A program made the translations under genes and the position numbers. Under the pieces are notes generated by a model, which saw only the letters and a list, made by a program, of their open reading frames with translations, had not been told where the DNA came from and did no database searches. Shown one piece after another: positions 44,418 through 53,878 of a stretch of 64,000 nucleotides of DNA. Origin of the DNA: Caballeronia sordidicola (lineage in GTDB: Bacteria; Pseudomonadota; Gammaproteobacteria; Burkholderiales; Burkholderiaceae); the NCBI RefSeq assembly GCF_002220365.1, contig NZ_MTHB01000305.1, forward strand, positions 1 through 64,000, written 5' to 3'. Position 1 is the stretch's first letter. Every line of letters begins with the position of its first letter.

Positions 44418-45700
44418 CGGACAGGTCTCCAGGGCGCGATTTTCGGCAACAGTAACATGCCCGGAATAGACAGCGCAGCGCAGATCATGAAGTACTCGAA
44501 CCAGCCTGTTTGCGCGACCACAAAGCCACTCGATGCCGACGCCAAGGTCCGCGGCACCGACGCAAGACTCGTAAATAGCGCGAATTGCGTGGCGGTATAA
44601 CGCGGATCGGTCGTGCTCGCGATGTAAGCCACGAACGCGGCCATGGTGAGGCCGGTGGCGAAGGTCTCGAACCCGTAGAGCGCGGCCAGCGCCACGGGCG
44701 ACGGCCCGATTTTCGCAAGCCACGCAAAGCCGAGCGTGGAAACGATCTGCAGCACGCCAAAGATCCAGAGCCCGCGCGAAATGCCGATCTTCACGAGCCA
44801 CACGCCCCCCACAATCCCGCCCGCGAGGCTTGCCCAGAACGCGACGGTCTTCGCAATGACGCCAATCTGCGTCTTGTTGAAGCCGATATCGAGGAAAAAC
44901 GACGTGGAGAGCGTGGTCGCCATCGTGTCGCCGAGCTTGTAGAGGAAGATGAAGCCGAGGATCAGCAACGCAGTGCGCCAGCCGTCCCGGGCGATAAATT
45001 CGCGAAACGGCTGGACAATGGCATCGCGTAGATTCTTGGGAGGCGTGCCATGCACTTCGGGTTCGTTGACCACGAGCGTCAACACCATGCCCGGCAGCAT
45101 GAACGCCGCCGTGACGAGGAAGACGGTGGACCACGGCAAGTGATCGGCGAGAATCAGCCCGAGCGAGCCGGGCACAAGCGCAGCAATCTTGTACGCGTTC
45201 ACGAAGACGGCGTTGCCGAGTCCCTGCTCGGTATCGGCGAGGAGTTCGCGACGGTACGCATCGATCGCAATATCCTGGCTTGCGCCGAAAAACGCGACGA
45301 GCGCGGTCAGCGCGGCGACGGTCCAGATCTGGTCTTTCGGCGAAATAAACCCAAGCGCGCCAATTGCCACGGCCACCAGCACCTGCGTGACGATCATCCA
45401 GCCGCGCCGCCGTCCTGGCCGCCAGCCGGGCAGGCGCGGCACGTAGCGGTCCATCAGCGGCGCCCAGATGAATTTCCAGGTGTAAGGAAACTGGATCAGC
45501 GCGAACAGGCCGATCTCTTTGAGGTTCACGCCTTCGGTCCGTAACCAAGCCTGGACCAGATAGACGAGCGTGAAGAGCGGCAGCCCCGACGTGAAGCCGA
45601 TAAACACGCAAATCAACATGCGTTTGTTGAGAAACGCGCGCCAGCCGGGGTGATCGTCGTGAGCGGTAAGAGCGGGCGCCTCGTGTGGCGAGTTGGACAT
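44414..45700 (-). CDS. ampG: AmpG-like muropeptide permease
   Basis: AmpG imports anhydromuropeptides for cell-wall recycling. The 428-residue protein has about twelve membrane helices and the AmpG opening: FIGFTSGLPLFTLVYLVQAWLRTEGVNLKEIGLF, then PYTWKFIWAPLMDRYVPR and FFGASQDIAIDAYRRELL (in pieces). Coupled to the M48 gene by ATGA overlap, a sensible neighbour for envelope turnover. Confidence 0.92.
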   Translation of the reverse strand: MSNSPHEAPALTAHDDHPGWRAFLNKRMLICVFIGFTSGLPLFTLVYLVQAWLRTEGVNLKEIGLFALIQFPYTWKFIWAPLMDRYVPRLPGWRPGRRRGWMIVTQVLVAVAIGALGFISPKDQIWTVAALTALVAFFGASQDIAIDAYRRELLADTEQGLGNAVFVNAYKIAALVPGSLGLILADHLPWSTVFLVTAAFMLPGMVLTLVVNEPEVHGTPPKNLRDAIVQPFREFIARDGWRTALLILGFIFLYKLGDTMATTLSTSFFLDIGFNKTQIGVIAKTVAFWASLAGGIVGGVWLVKIGISRGLWIFGVLQIVSTLGFAWLAKIGPSPVALAALYGFETFATGLTMAAFVAYIASTTDPRYTATQFALFTSLASVPRTLASASSGFVVAQTGWFEYFMICAALSIPGMLLLPKIAPWRPVR

Positions 45701-45754
45701 AGGGTCGATTCGAAGCAGTAAGCGGTGCGCGAGCGACGAACCGGCAAGCTCAGT

Positions 45755-46363
45755 TCAGCTTCGCTTTACGCGATAGACCGCAAGGCTACCACGCCAGTTC
45801 GCCCCCCAACGGATGGACTGCCCACCGTGCAGCACCGCGCGATCGAGGATCTCGATCCCCACTTCGGGCGCGAGTGCCTCGAAATCCCGAATGGTGAGAA
45901 CCCGCACGTTCGGCGTGTTATGCCATTGATACGGCAGTGTTTTCGACACGGGCATGCGTCCCTGCAACACGGTCAGCCGATGCCGCCAGTAACCGAAGTT
46001 AGGAAACGACACGATGCATTCACGCCCGACGCGCACGGTTTCGCGCAGGATCGCGGCCGTTTGATGGATCGTTTGCAGCGTCTGCGACAGGATCGCGAAG
46101 TCGAAACTGCCGTCTTCGAACAGCCGTAGTCCGTCTTCCAGATTCTGCTGGATGACATTGACGCCTTTTTGAGCGCAGGCGAGCACGCCGGCGTCGTTGA
46201 TTTCAATGCCGTAGCCCGCCACATCGAGTTCTTCGGCGAGCAGCGAGAGCAGCGACCCATCGCCGCAACCCAGATCGAGCACCGAGGAGTTCGGTTCGAC
46301 CCAGCGCGCGATTGCCCGAAAGTCCGAGCGCAAAGAGAGAGAGTCCAGCGTGATTTGGTTCAT
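45755..46363 (-). CDS. metW: MetW, methionine biosynthesis methyltransferase-fold protein
   Basis: This 202-residue protein with a class I SAM fold (VLDLGCGDGSLLSLLAEE, GINQNLEDGL-type acidic site, FVVLSQTLQ-like helix) belongs to the MetW family. MetW is needed together with MetX for homoserine acylation in many bacteria, probably as an activating partner. It starts at ATG 46363, which overlaps the metX stop by four bases, so the pair is coupled. The longer upstream frame lies inside metX and is not used. Confidence 0.93.
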   Translation of the reverse strand: MNQITLDSLSLRSDFRAIARWVEPNSSVLDLGCGDGSLLSLLAEELDVAGYGIEINDAGVLACAQKGVNVIQQNLEDGLRLFEDGSFDFAILSQTLQTIHQTAAILRETVRVGRECIVSFPNFGYWRHRLTVLQGRMPVSKTLPYQWHNTPNVRVLTIRDFEALAPEVGIEILDRAVLHGGQSIRWGANWRGSLAVYRVKRS

Positions 46364-47505
46364 GCGCCCACCTCGGCGGCAATGCGTTCGTAGTAGGCGC
46401 GCATCAGGTTGTGATACCGCGCGTCGTCGAGCAGGAAGGCGTCGTGGCCATGCGGCGCATCGATTTCGGCGTAGCTCACCGTGCGTTTGTGATCGAGCAG
46501 TGCTTTCACCAGTTCGCGCGAGCGCGCAGGCGCAAAACGCCAATCGGTTGAGAAGCTTGCGATCAGATACTTCGCCGTGGTGTGAGCGAGCGACTTGGTC
46601 AGATCGCCGTCGAAGGCCTTGGCGGGATCGAAATAATCAAGCGCGCGGGTGATGAGCAGATACGTATTGGCATCGAAGTATTCGGCGAATTTATCGCCTT
46701 GGTATCTTAAGTACGATTCGACTTCGAACTCGACGTCGAAGTTGAAGTTGTACGCATCCAAAGCGCCTTCCGCACGACGCAATGCGCGGCCGAACTTGGC
46801 GGCCATGTCGTCGTCGGACAGATACGTAATGTGGCCGATCATGCGCGCCACCCGCAATCCGCGGCGCGGCTTGATACCGTGCGCGTAGTAATCGCCGCCG
46901 TGGAAATCGGGATCGGACAGGATGGCGGAGCGCGCGACTTCGTTGAACGCAATGTTTTGCGCGGAGAGTTTTGGCGTCGATGCCACCACAATGCAGTGCG
47001 CCACGCGATCCGGATACATCATGCTCCAGGCCAACGCCTGCATGCCGCCGAGGCTGCCGCCCATGACCGCAGCAAAGCGCTCGATACCGTATTGATCCGC
47101 TACGCGAGCCTGCGCGTGGACCCAGTCTTCCACGGTGACGACAGGGAAACTCGCGCCGTACGGTTTGCCGGTAACGGCGTTCACGCTCATCGGGCCGGTT
47201 GAGCCGAAACACGAACCCAGATTATTGATGCCGATGACAAAAAAACGGTTGGTATCGAGCGGCTTGCCCGGACCCACCATGTTGTCCCACCAGCCGACGT
47301 TCTTGGGGTCGTCGGCATAGACGCCCGCCACATGATGCGAGGCGTTCAGCGCATGGCAGACGAGCACGGCGTTCGAGCGCGCGGCGTTAAGCGTGCCGTA
47401 GGTTTCGACGACGAGATCGTAGTCACCGAGCAAGCTGCCATTTTGCATGCGCAGCGGTTCAGTGAAATGCAGTGTTTGGGGAGTGACGATGCCGATTGAT
47501 TCCAT
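46360..47505 (-). CDS. metX: Homoserine O-acyltransferase MetX
   Basis: MetX is an alpha/beta-hydrolase-fold enzyme that acylates homoserine for methionine synthesis. The 381-residue protein has the oxyanion-side motif LVCHALNASHHVAG, the substrate motif NNLGSCFGSTGP, the nucleophile elbow GGSLGGMQALAW and the catalytic His near the end (DAPHGHDAFLL). Beta-proteobacterial MetX proteins may use succinyl-CoA rather than acetyl-CoA, so I do not name the acyl donor. Confidence 0.95.
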   Translation of the reverse strand: MESIGIVTPQTLHFTEPLRMQNGSLLGDYDLVVETYGTLNAARSNAVLVCHALNASHHVAGVYADDPKNVGWWDNMVGPGKPLDTNRFFVIGINNLGSCFGSTGPMSVNAVTGKPYGASFPVVTVEDWVHAQARVADQYGIERFAAVMGGSLGGMQALAWSMMYPDRVAHCIVVASTPKLSAQNIAFNEVARSAILSDPDFHGGDYYAHGIKPRRGLRVARMIGHITYLSDDDMAAKFGRALRRAEGALDAYNFNFDVEFEVESYLRYQGDKFAEYFDANTYLLITRALDYFDPAKAFDGDLTKSLAHTTAKYLIASFSTDWRFAPARSRELVKALLDHKRTVSYAEIDAPHGHDAFLLDDARYHNLMRAYYERIAAEVGA

Positions 47506-47797
47506 TCATTCCGCCTAAAGAAAACAGGGCGGCTAAACGGCGTCGGCGATGCGCTGGAAGAGATAAACGGCGCGGCTGACAACCTCTTTAGCCGCATTTA
47601 TAGTGAACCGGGTCAGGGTTCGCGCGCCCGCAATCGAGTCAGCAAATCGGCGCGTTGAAACAAATCAATATAGCGATGAAGTATATCGGAAAAACGGGAA
47701 AGGGGCTCACGGGGTGCCTAGGGCAGCAAGGCCCAAGCGATGAAGTTTGAAGTCCGTACTACTTTCGCGCTTTGAGGCGACTTGGGATACGTCTGGC
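47506..47797. other. Non-coding region upstream of metX
   Basis: These 292 bases hold the metX promoter region and no gene. I looked for a SAM-type riboswitch on the minus strand and did not see a recognisable consensus. Two TATA-like boxes lie near 47665-47685 on the minus strand. Confidence 0.5.
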
Positions 47798-48502
47798 CTA
47801 GCCGAGATTGCGCAAGCCTTTCAAAGACCGGATCTTGAGATCGACGTAATGCGGCCGTCCGCTGCTGGCGGACCGAAGGGACTTCGCCCCGCTGGCATTT
47901 AACACCGACGGCAGATGCCCCGTGATCCAGACCGTGCGAATCCCCAAGCGCTTATAGCGTTTCAAATGTCCACGCGTATCTTCTACAAGAACCGCCTCGG
48001 AAAGTGGCACGTGAGCCCGCCGCATCGCGCGCCGAAGCATTCCTGCATCGGGCTTCGCACGCCAATGACCGCTTCGATCCTGCATATCCTCGATGGCAAT
48101 CACGCATTCAAACAGCTTGGCGATACCCAGTTCGTTGAGCACGGCATGGGCATAAATTGAAGGCGCGTTGGTCAACACGATCTTGCGTCCCGGAAGCCCG
48201 CGGATCATTCGCGCGAGACCGCGTTCAGCACGAACCATGGATCCGAGATCGGCGAAGGTATGGACGACATGCAAGAAGTCTGTGGCATCGACGGGATGAT
48301 GGCGCACGAGGCCGAGCAGGGTGGCGCCGTATCGCTGCGTATAACCGGTGCGCAGCCGGTTGGCTTCGTCAACATCCACGCCCAACTGGTCGATGATGTA
48401 CTGCGTCATCCCGCGATTGATCGCGGGGAAAATCTCATGCGACGCGTGATGCAGTGTGTTGTCGAGATCGAATAACCAGACAGGGCGCTTGTGCGTGTTC
48501 AT
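47798..48502 (-). CDS. HAD-family pyrimidine 5'-nucleotidase-like hydrolase
   Basis: This 234-residue HAD phosphatase has the nucleophile motif WLFDLDNTLHHAS, Thr/Ser motif II in IVLTNAPSIYAHAVL and Lys/Asp elements in LSEAVLVEDTRGHLKRYKRLG. It matches the family annotated as pyrimidine 5'-nucleotidase in proteobacteria. Start taken at ATG 48502 (MNTHKRPVWLFDLDNTL). It follows argB by 53 bases. Confidence 0.9.
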   Translation of the reverse strand: MNTHKRPVWLFDLDNTLHHASHEIFPAINRGMTQYIIDQLGVDVDEANRLRTGYTQRYGATLLGLVRHHPVDATDFLHVVHTFADLGSMVRAERGLARMIRGLPGRKIVLTNAPSIYAHAVLNELGIAKLFECVIAIEDMQDRSGHWRAKPDAGMLRRAMRRAHVPLSEAVLVEDTRGHLKRYKRLGIRTVWITGHLPSVLNASGAKSLRSASSGRPHYVDLKIRSLKGLRNLG

Positions 48503-48555
48503 CCGGCGTCGCGAGGAACGCAGGAGTTCAACTCGAGCGCCGGCAGAGTCCACGT

Positions 48556-49455
48556 TCAATGTGAGCGAATCATGGTTCCGAACGGCTGCTCGGTCAGGAT
48601 CTCGAGCAGCACCGAATGTTCGATTCGCCCATCGATGATATGCACCGAGCGCACGCCGCTCTTCGCCGCGTCGAGCGCCGATGAAATCTTCGGCAGCATG
48701 CCGCCGGAAATGGTGCCATCGGCGAAAAGCGCGTCGATTTCGCGTGCCGACAGATCGGTCAGCAGATTGCCGGCCTTGTCCATCACGCCGGGGATGTTCG
48801 TCATCATCACGAGCTTCTCGGCGTTCAGCACCACGGCGAGTTTGCCCGCGACCAGATCGGCGTTGATGTTGTACGACAAACCGTCTTCACCGAAGCCGAT
48901 TGGCGAGATGACCGGAATGAACGCGTCATCTTGCAGCGCCTTCACGACGGCCGGATTGATTGCTTCGACTTCACCCACCTGACCGATATCGATGAATTCG
49001 CCCGGATTGTCGCGATCCGGCATCATCAACTTGCGCGCGTGGATCAGGCCGCCGTCCTTGCCGGTGAGACCGACCGCATGGCCGCCGAAATGATTGATCA
49101 GCGTGACGATGTCCTGCTGCACTTCGCCGCCGAGCACCCATTCCACGACTTCCATGGTTTCTTCGTCGGTGACGCGCATGCCCTGGATAAACGTGCCCTG
49201 CTTGCCGATCTTCTTGAGCGCCTGGTCGATCTGCGGACCACCGCCATGCACGATCACCGGATTGATGCCGACCAGCTTCAGCAGGATCACGTCGCGCGCG
49301 AAGCCCTGTTTCAGGCGCTCCTCGGTCATGGCATTGCCGCCGTATTTGATCACGATCGTCTTGCCGTGATACTGGCGAATATAGGGCAACGCCTCGGCCA
49401 GGATTTCGGCTTTCAGGGTCGGCGCGATCTGCGTAAGGTCGGGAAGCTCGGACAT
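48556..49455 (-). CDS. argB: N-acetylglutamate kinase
   Basis: ArgB phosphorylates N-acetylglutamate in arginine synthesis. The 299-residue protein has the amino-acid-kinase fold with IVIKYGGNAM, IVHGGGPQIDQALKKIGK and the C-terminal SALDAAKSGVRSVHIIDGR, which together cover ATP and substrate sites. The length and N-terminal helix (EILAEALPYIRQYHGKT) suit the arginine-sensitive hexameric type, an inference. Confidence 0.97.
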   Translation of the reverse strand: MSELPDLTQIAPTLKAEILAEALPYIRQYHGKTIVIKYGGNAMTEERLKQGFARDVILLKLVGINPVIVHGGGPQIDQALKKIGKQGTFIQGMRVTDEETMEVVEWVLGGEVQQDIVTLINHFGGHAVGLTGKDGGLIHARKLMMPDRDNPGEFIDIGQVGEVEAINPAVVKALQDDAFIPVISPIGFGEDGLSYNINADLVAGKLAVVLNAEKLVMMTNIPGVMDKAGNLLTDLSAREIDALFADGTISGGMLPKISSALDAAKSGVRSVHIIDGRIEHSVLLEILTEQPFGTMIRSH

Positions 49456-49712
49456 GGCGGCGATAAGGCGAAGAGCAGTTTAAACAGGCGGAATTGTACA
49501 GGACTGACGCGCTGCATCATGCGTTTCCGATAGCATTCCGGCAACAGGTGAACGTTAGCCTCTGGTCGCACCAGTATGGGGTTGGCGCGTGAAATAATAA
49601 TGCGATCGGGCATGCATGGGCGGGTCGAAAACGTGGCGCTTCGGCAACGGCCACACCGCGCGCAATGCGGCTCGTGACTGTGTGCTGCGTTTTCAAAAGG
49701 CTTGCGCCAATC

Positions 49713-49907
49713 ATGAGTTACACCAACGCCAATCCTCAACACTGCGCTCTGTGCGGAGCGGTTTTCCGTTGCGCTCAGCAAACCGGCGATGCGCAATGCT
49801 GGTGCGCAGCGCTTCCGGCTTTGCCGGCCGAGCGCTTGAATCCGAGCAGGACGTGCCTTTGCCCGGATTGTTTGCGTGAAGAAACGCAACGTAGCATAAA
49901 CATGTGA
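49713..49907 (+). CDS. Cysteine-rich CWC family small protein
   Basis: This 64-residue protein MSYTNANPQHCALCGAVFRC...QCWCAALPALP...CLCPDCLREET shows the CALCG, CWC and CLCPDC groups of the cysteine-rich CWC family, probably a small metal-binding fold. Function is unknown. ATG 49713 fits the family start; the frame upstream is not conserved. It sits alone between argB and the TPR gene. Confidence 0.85.
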   Translation: MSYTNANPQHCALCGAVFRCAQQTGDAQCWCAALPALPAERLNPSRTCLCPDCLREETQRSINM

Positions 49908-49995
49908 ATGTCGCGGGCGGTGCTGAGTGGCCGGAATTTGTGGGCACGTGGTTTTCGCGTCGATGGAATGGTCTAAGTCGAGGATTCGTGCGCGT

Positions 49996-50032
49996 AAAAA
50001 AGCGGCGATTCGTTTCCGGATCGCCGCTTTTT
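49996..50032. terminator. Bidirectional terminator between CWC and TPR genes
   Basis: AAAAAGCGGCGA and TCGCCGCTTTTT form a strong stem with T and A runs on both sides, between convergent genes. Confidence 0.88.
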
Positions 50033-50056
50033 ACTGACTTGTAACCCTCGTAGCGC

Positions 50057-51766
50057 TTACACCGCCACTTTCTTCGCCGCCCGCTTACGTGGCGCCGCAC
50101 CCGTATGCGTTGCCGCGAGCGCGGCCAGATCACGCGCGACGTCGTCCATCACCGGCTCCCACTTCGAGAATTCCTTCTGCCGATACAGCGTCGCCGTCGG
50201 ATACCACGGGCTGTCAGTGCGCTCCAGTTGCCAGACCCAGTGCGGATTGGTGTCGAGGAGAATCCAGGTCGGCTTGCCGAGCGCAGCCGCCAGATGCGCG
50301 ACGCTCGTACAAACGGTAATGACAAGATCGAGTGAATCGATGAACGCTGCCGTGTCGTCGAACGTTTCAAACTTGCCGGTGCGATCCGCGATCTCAAAAC
50401 CACTTTCCCGAGCCGTGGCTACCGCGCCCGACGCGTCTTTTTGCAGCGAGAAGAACGCAACGTTCTCGATCCCGCTGAACGCTTTGGCATAGCGCTCAAT
50501 GCCCACGCTGCGGAACATGTTGCGCTGATGGCCTTCGCTGCCGCTCCATACGAGACCTACGCGCAGGCGTTTGTCGGCGGAGAACTCGGCGCGCCAGTCG
50601 GCAGCGAGATCGGCGTTGGCGGAAAGATACGCGCGCTTTGCCGGAATGGTGTCCGCGTCGATGCCGAAATGCAGCGGCAGGCTCAGCAGCGGGAAATGGA
50701 AGTCAAACGCGGGCAACGGCCCGTCGTGCGGCAGGCATTCGACCCCTTTCGGCGCCATACGCGCCATCAGCGGATGCACCGCTTTGAACGCAGCCCACAC
50801 CAGCGTGCCGCCCTGCGCGTGAACCTTTTTCGCCAGCATCGGGACGAAACGCGAGAACTGCAGCGCGTCGCCGAAACCCTGCTCGCCCCACAGCAACAAG
50901 GTCTTGCCGCGCAGCGCTTCGCCATTCCATCGCGGCGCCGCGAAGTTGGGATGCGAGTTGCGCAGTTCGCTTGAACCGTCCCAACGCGACTCGAAATTAG
51001 CCCAGCCGCGGGCGTAATTGCCCTGCACGAGATCGAGAATGGAAAGATTGAACGGAAGACGCTGCATACCGGGCGCGAAATTGACCGCCGCTTCTGCGGC
51101 TTCAGTGGCCTCCGGCCAGCGCTGCGCTTCTTTCAACGCGAGACTGTAGTTCGACAACGCGAGCGCATTCGACGGATTGATCCCGACAGCGCGCTTACCG
51201 GCCGCAAGCGCATGCTCGAGTTCCCGGCGACGCGGATAGATACGCGACAGATTCGTCAACGCTTCGATATCTTGATCATTCGCAGCGACAGCCTCTTCCA
51301 GCATGCTCAGCGCTTTACCCTCGCCGCCGGTGACTTCGTAGGCGACCGCCAGGTTGTTGCGCAGTGTCGGGACGGCTGGATTGATCGCGTGGGCGCGTTC
51401 GTAGAAAGGGATCGCATCGGCGTGACGGTTGGCGAGTTGGAGCGCATAACCAAGATGCCAGAGCGCGAGCGCGTGGTGCGGATGACGATCGACGAGTTGA
51501 GCCGCAAGCTGAATGGCGTCGCCGATGCGGTTCTGCTTCAGCATTGAATCGATCAGGTCGAGACCCGTCTCCGGCCGATCGGCTTCCAACATCATGGCGG
51601 CTTGCAGCCACACGGCGCGCTCGACCTGGTTGCCTTTCGCGTTCGCGCCGCGAGCGTTGTCAATGAATGCGTCCAGCGCACGCGGGATAATGGTGTCTTG
51701 AACGGCGCCGGCTTGCGGCGATTCGCTGAGAAGCTGATCGGGGCGGGAGGATGGGCTGTTAGTCAT
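50057..51766 (-). CDS. TPR protein with GT9-like glycosyltransferase domain
   Basis: In this 569-residue protein the N-terminal half holds tandem tetratricopeptide repeats (ALALWHLGYALQLANRHADAIPFYERAHAINP and similar, residues about 75-240). The C-terminal half has a glycosyltransferase-B-like region with LLLWGEQGFGDALQFSRFVPML, RVGLVWSGSEGHQRN and SLDLVITVCTSVAHLAAALGKPTWILLD (in pieces), as in O-GlcNAc-transferase-like and GT9 proteins. It may glycosylate a protein or surface glycan; the acceptor is unknown. The extreme C terminus is Lys/Arg/Ala-rich. Confidence 0.8.
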   Translation of the reverse strand: MTNSPSSRPDQLLSESPQAGAVQDTIIPRALDAFIDNARGANAKGNQVERAVWLQAAMMLEADRPETGLDLIDSMLKQNRIGDAIQLAAQLVDRHPHHALALWHLGYALQLANRHADAIPFYERAHAINPAVPTLRNNLAVAYEVTGGEGKALSMLEEAVAANDQDIEALTNLSRIYPRRRELEHALAAGKRAVGINPSNALALSNYSLALKEAQRWPEATEAAEAAVNFAPGMQRLPFNLSILDLVQGNYARGWANFESRWDGSSELRNSHPNFAAPRWNGEALRGKTLLLWGEQGFGDALQFSRFVPMLAKKVHAQGGTLVWAAFKAVHPLMARMAPKGVECLPHDGPLPAFDFHFPLLSLPLHFGIDADTIPAKRAYLSANADLAADWRAEFSADKRLRVGLVWSGSEGHQRNMFRSVGIERYAKAFSGIENVAFFSLQKDASGAVATARESGFEIADRTGKFETFDDTAAFIDSLDLVITVCTSVAHLAAALGKPTWILLDTNPHWVWQLERTDSPWYPTATLYRQKEFSKWEPVMDDVARDLAALAATHTGAAPRKRAAKKVAV

Positions 51767-51858
51767 TTGTGTATGCGGCCTGGCCGCCCTGTACGAGACA
51801 ACCTTGGATGGTGCGGCAATCCCCTTTGTCCAACCATTAGACTAATCTGAAATTTGAG

Positions 51859-53244
51859 GTGAAATTCACCGCGATGCATCGAATAACGAACACAGGCCGC
51901 GTCAATCTCGGTCACCTGTTTTGGCTTCGCAGCCTTGCGATCATCGGTCAATTGGTGACCATTGCCGTCGTACAAGCCTTTTACGGTGCGCATCTCCCCT
52001 TAGCGGCCATGCTGACGATCGTCGCGCTGGAGGTATTGTTCAACGCACTGACATGGGTACGCGTTGCGCGCGCGCAGCCTGAAACGAATCTGGAACTGTT
52101 CGGGCAGCTCTGGGTGGATCTCGGCGCGCTGTCTGCGCTGCTGTTCCTGAGCGGCGGCGCCACGAATCCGTTTGTCACGCTCTACCTGCCTTCGTTGGCG
52201 ATCGCCGCTGCCGTGCTGCCGTGGCGTCTCACAATCTGGCTCGCGTTGTTCGCGGTCGTCTGTTATTCACTGCTGACGGTCAGCTACGTGCCGCTGAACA
52301 TGGAAGATCCGCTGAATTTGTTCGAATATTTCCGCATTGGGCTGTGGGTGAACTTCATGGTCAGCGTGGGGTTGATCGGCTGGTTCGTGGCGCGGATGTC
52401 TCGCGCGCTGCGAGCGCGGGATTTTGCGCTGGCCGATGCCCAGGAGCGGCTTCTGCGCGACGAGCGTGCCGTGGCGCTGGGTGTCCAGGCCGCAACGGTC
52501 GCACACGAAATCGGCACGCCGCTGTCGACCATCGCGATGCTCAGCGAGGAGTTACGCGACTCCGCTCGTCGCGACCCGCATCTCGCTCCCTATTGCGCCG
52601 ATATCGAACTCCTCGAGCAGCAAATGACACTGTGCACGTCCGCCCTCGCGCGCCTGCGCAGCCGCGCGACCGGGCCTGCGCCGAGGCAACCACTGGATGA
52701 CTGGCTGCATGGGTTCGTTGAACAATGGCGGCTGCGCCATCCGCACGTGCGTTTCGAGCTGGTTGAAGCGGAACATGAAGCGGAACATGAAGCGGAACAT
52801 GAAGCCGAGGAGCACAAGCGCGCGGGGCTGTTTCTCAGCGATCCCGTCGCGGTAGGGCAAATACTGACCATTCTGCTGGATAATGCGGCGCGGGCCAGCA
52901 GCGATTCGGTGACGCTGATGACGTCGGCGAGCCGGCATCTTGGCGAACCCGTGATTCAATTCGATGTCCGCGATCAAGGCCCTGGCATTCCAGCGGCATT
53001 GCGGGGTTCGCTCGGCGCGATGCCCGTCGACAGTACGCAAGGCGGCCACGGTGTCGGCTTGTATCTGGCATTCTCAGCGGCAACGCGGCTTGGCGGGTCG
53101 ATCGAGCTCACGCCAGCCAGCCCGCACGGTACGCACGCCATCCTGCGTCTCGCCGACACAAGCGCCCCCGAATCGCGGGAAAAAGCAGCAAGGACGGGCC
53201 GCGGCGGCGTCGCCGCTTCCGTCACTACGGAGAAAAGAGCATGA
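51859..53244 (+). CDS. regB: RegB/RoxS-type redox sensor kinase
   Basis: This 461-residue kinase has about six membrane helices. The quinone-site-like motif SGGATNPFVTLYLP characterises the RegB/PrrB/RoxS family, which senses the quinone pool and controls respiration genes. The H-box VAHEIGTPLSTIAMLSEEL has phospho-His near residue 216. A Cys near residue 259 (QMTLCTSALARL) sits where the redox-active Cys of RegB lies, as I recall. HATPase motifs are DNAARAS and GGHGVGLYLA. An in-frame 12-bp repeat gives EAEHEAEHEAEH around residue 303-314. The next gene is its regulator, overlapping by four bases. Confidence 0.9.
   Translation: MKFTAMHRITNTGRVNLGHLFWLRSLAIIGQLVTIAVVQAFYGAHLPLAAMLTIVALEVLFNALTWVRVARAQPETNLELFGQLWVDLGALSALLFLSGGATNPFVTLYLPSLAIAAAVLPWRLTIWLALFAVVCYSLLTVSYVPLNMEDPLNLFEYFRIGLWVNFMVSVGLIGWFVARMSRALRARDFALADAQERLLRDERAVALGVQAATVAHEIGTPLSTIAMLSEELRDSARRDPHLAPYCADIELLEQQMTLCTSALARLRSRATGPAPRQPLDDWLHGFVEQWRLRHPHVRFELVEAEHEAEHEAEHEAEEHKRAGLFLSDPVAVGQILTILLDNAARASSDSVTLMTSASRHLGEPVIQFDVRDQGPGIPAALRGSLGAMPVDSTQGGHGVGLYLAFSAATRLGGSIELTPASPHGTHAILRLADTSAPESREKAARTGRGGVAASVTTEKRA
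52765..52800 (+). repeat. Three perfect 12-bp tandem units in regB
   Basis: GAAGCGGAACAT three times, followed by a degenerate fourth copy, coding repeated Glu-Ala-Glu-His in the linker between the dimerisation and ATP-binding domains. Confidence 0.9.
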
Positions 53245-53783
53245 GCGATACAAATTTTTTGGTCATCGACGACGATGAAGTTTTCTCGGGTATCCTCGCG
53301 CGCGGTCTGACGCGGCGCGGCTATACGCCGCATCAGGCACACGACGCGGCGACGGCGTTGAGATTGGCGAACACGCAGAAGTTCAGCCAGATCACCGTCG
53401 ACCTGCACCTCGGCAACGATTCCGGGTTGACGCTTGTCGCGCCCTTGCGCGATCTTCAGCCCGATGCACGGATTCTCGTGCTGACGGGTTATGCGAGTAT
53501 CGCGACGGCGGTTCAGGCCGTGAAAGACGGCGCCGATAACTATCTGGCCAAGCCGGCGAACGTGGAGACAATCCTGTCCGCGCTGCAGGAGGAGGCCAGC
53601 GAGCAGACGGCCGAAGAAGCTATCGAGCACCCGGCGCTGCTGTCGGTCGCGCGGCTGGAGTGGGAGCATATCCAGCGCGTGCTGGCCGAGAACAGCGGCA
53701 ATATTTCAGCCACGGCGCGAGCGTTGAACATGCATCGGCGGACATTGCAGCGCAAGCTGGCGAAGAAACCCGTGCGGCAATAA
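53241..53783 (+). CDS. regA: RegA/RoxR-type response regulator
   Basis: This 180-residue regulator has a receiver domain with Asp54 (ITVDLHLGNDSG) and Lys in LAKPANVETIL, a short linker, then a Fis-type helix-turn-helix EWEHIQRVLAENSGNISATARALNMHRRTLQRKLAKK, the highly conserved RegA DNA-binding helix. It is the partner of RegB; the ATGA overlap shows translational coupling. Confidence 0.93.
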   Translation: MSDTNFLVIDDDEVFSGILARGLTRRGYTPHQAHDAATALRLANTQKFSQITVDLHLGNDSGLTLVAPLRDLQPDARILVLTGYASIATAVQAVKDGADNYLAKPANVETILSALQEEASEQTAEEAIEHPALLSVARLEWEHIQRVLAENSGNISATARALNMHRRTLQRKLAKKPVRQ

Positions 53784-53800
53784 ACGTTATCCAGAACGTA

Positions 53801-53851
53801 AAAGGGCGGCTCCCAAATTCAGCGAGTGACTGAAATTGGGAGCCGCCCTTT
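53801..53851. terminator. Bidirectional terminator between regA and hslU
   Basis: AAAGGGCGGCTCCCAAATTCAG pairs with a near-perfect complementary arm ending in GCCGCCCTTT (about 21 bp) between convergent genes. Confidence 0.9.
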
Positions 53852-53878
53852 CCTGACTGGATCGCCTGCTGGATTCCG

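Noticed and set aside
44418..45611. Upstream extension of the M48 peptidase frame
   Set aside because: It lies inside ampG in another frame; the real peptidase start with signal peptide is at 44417.
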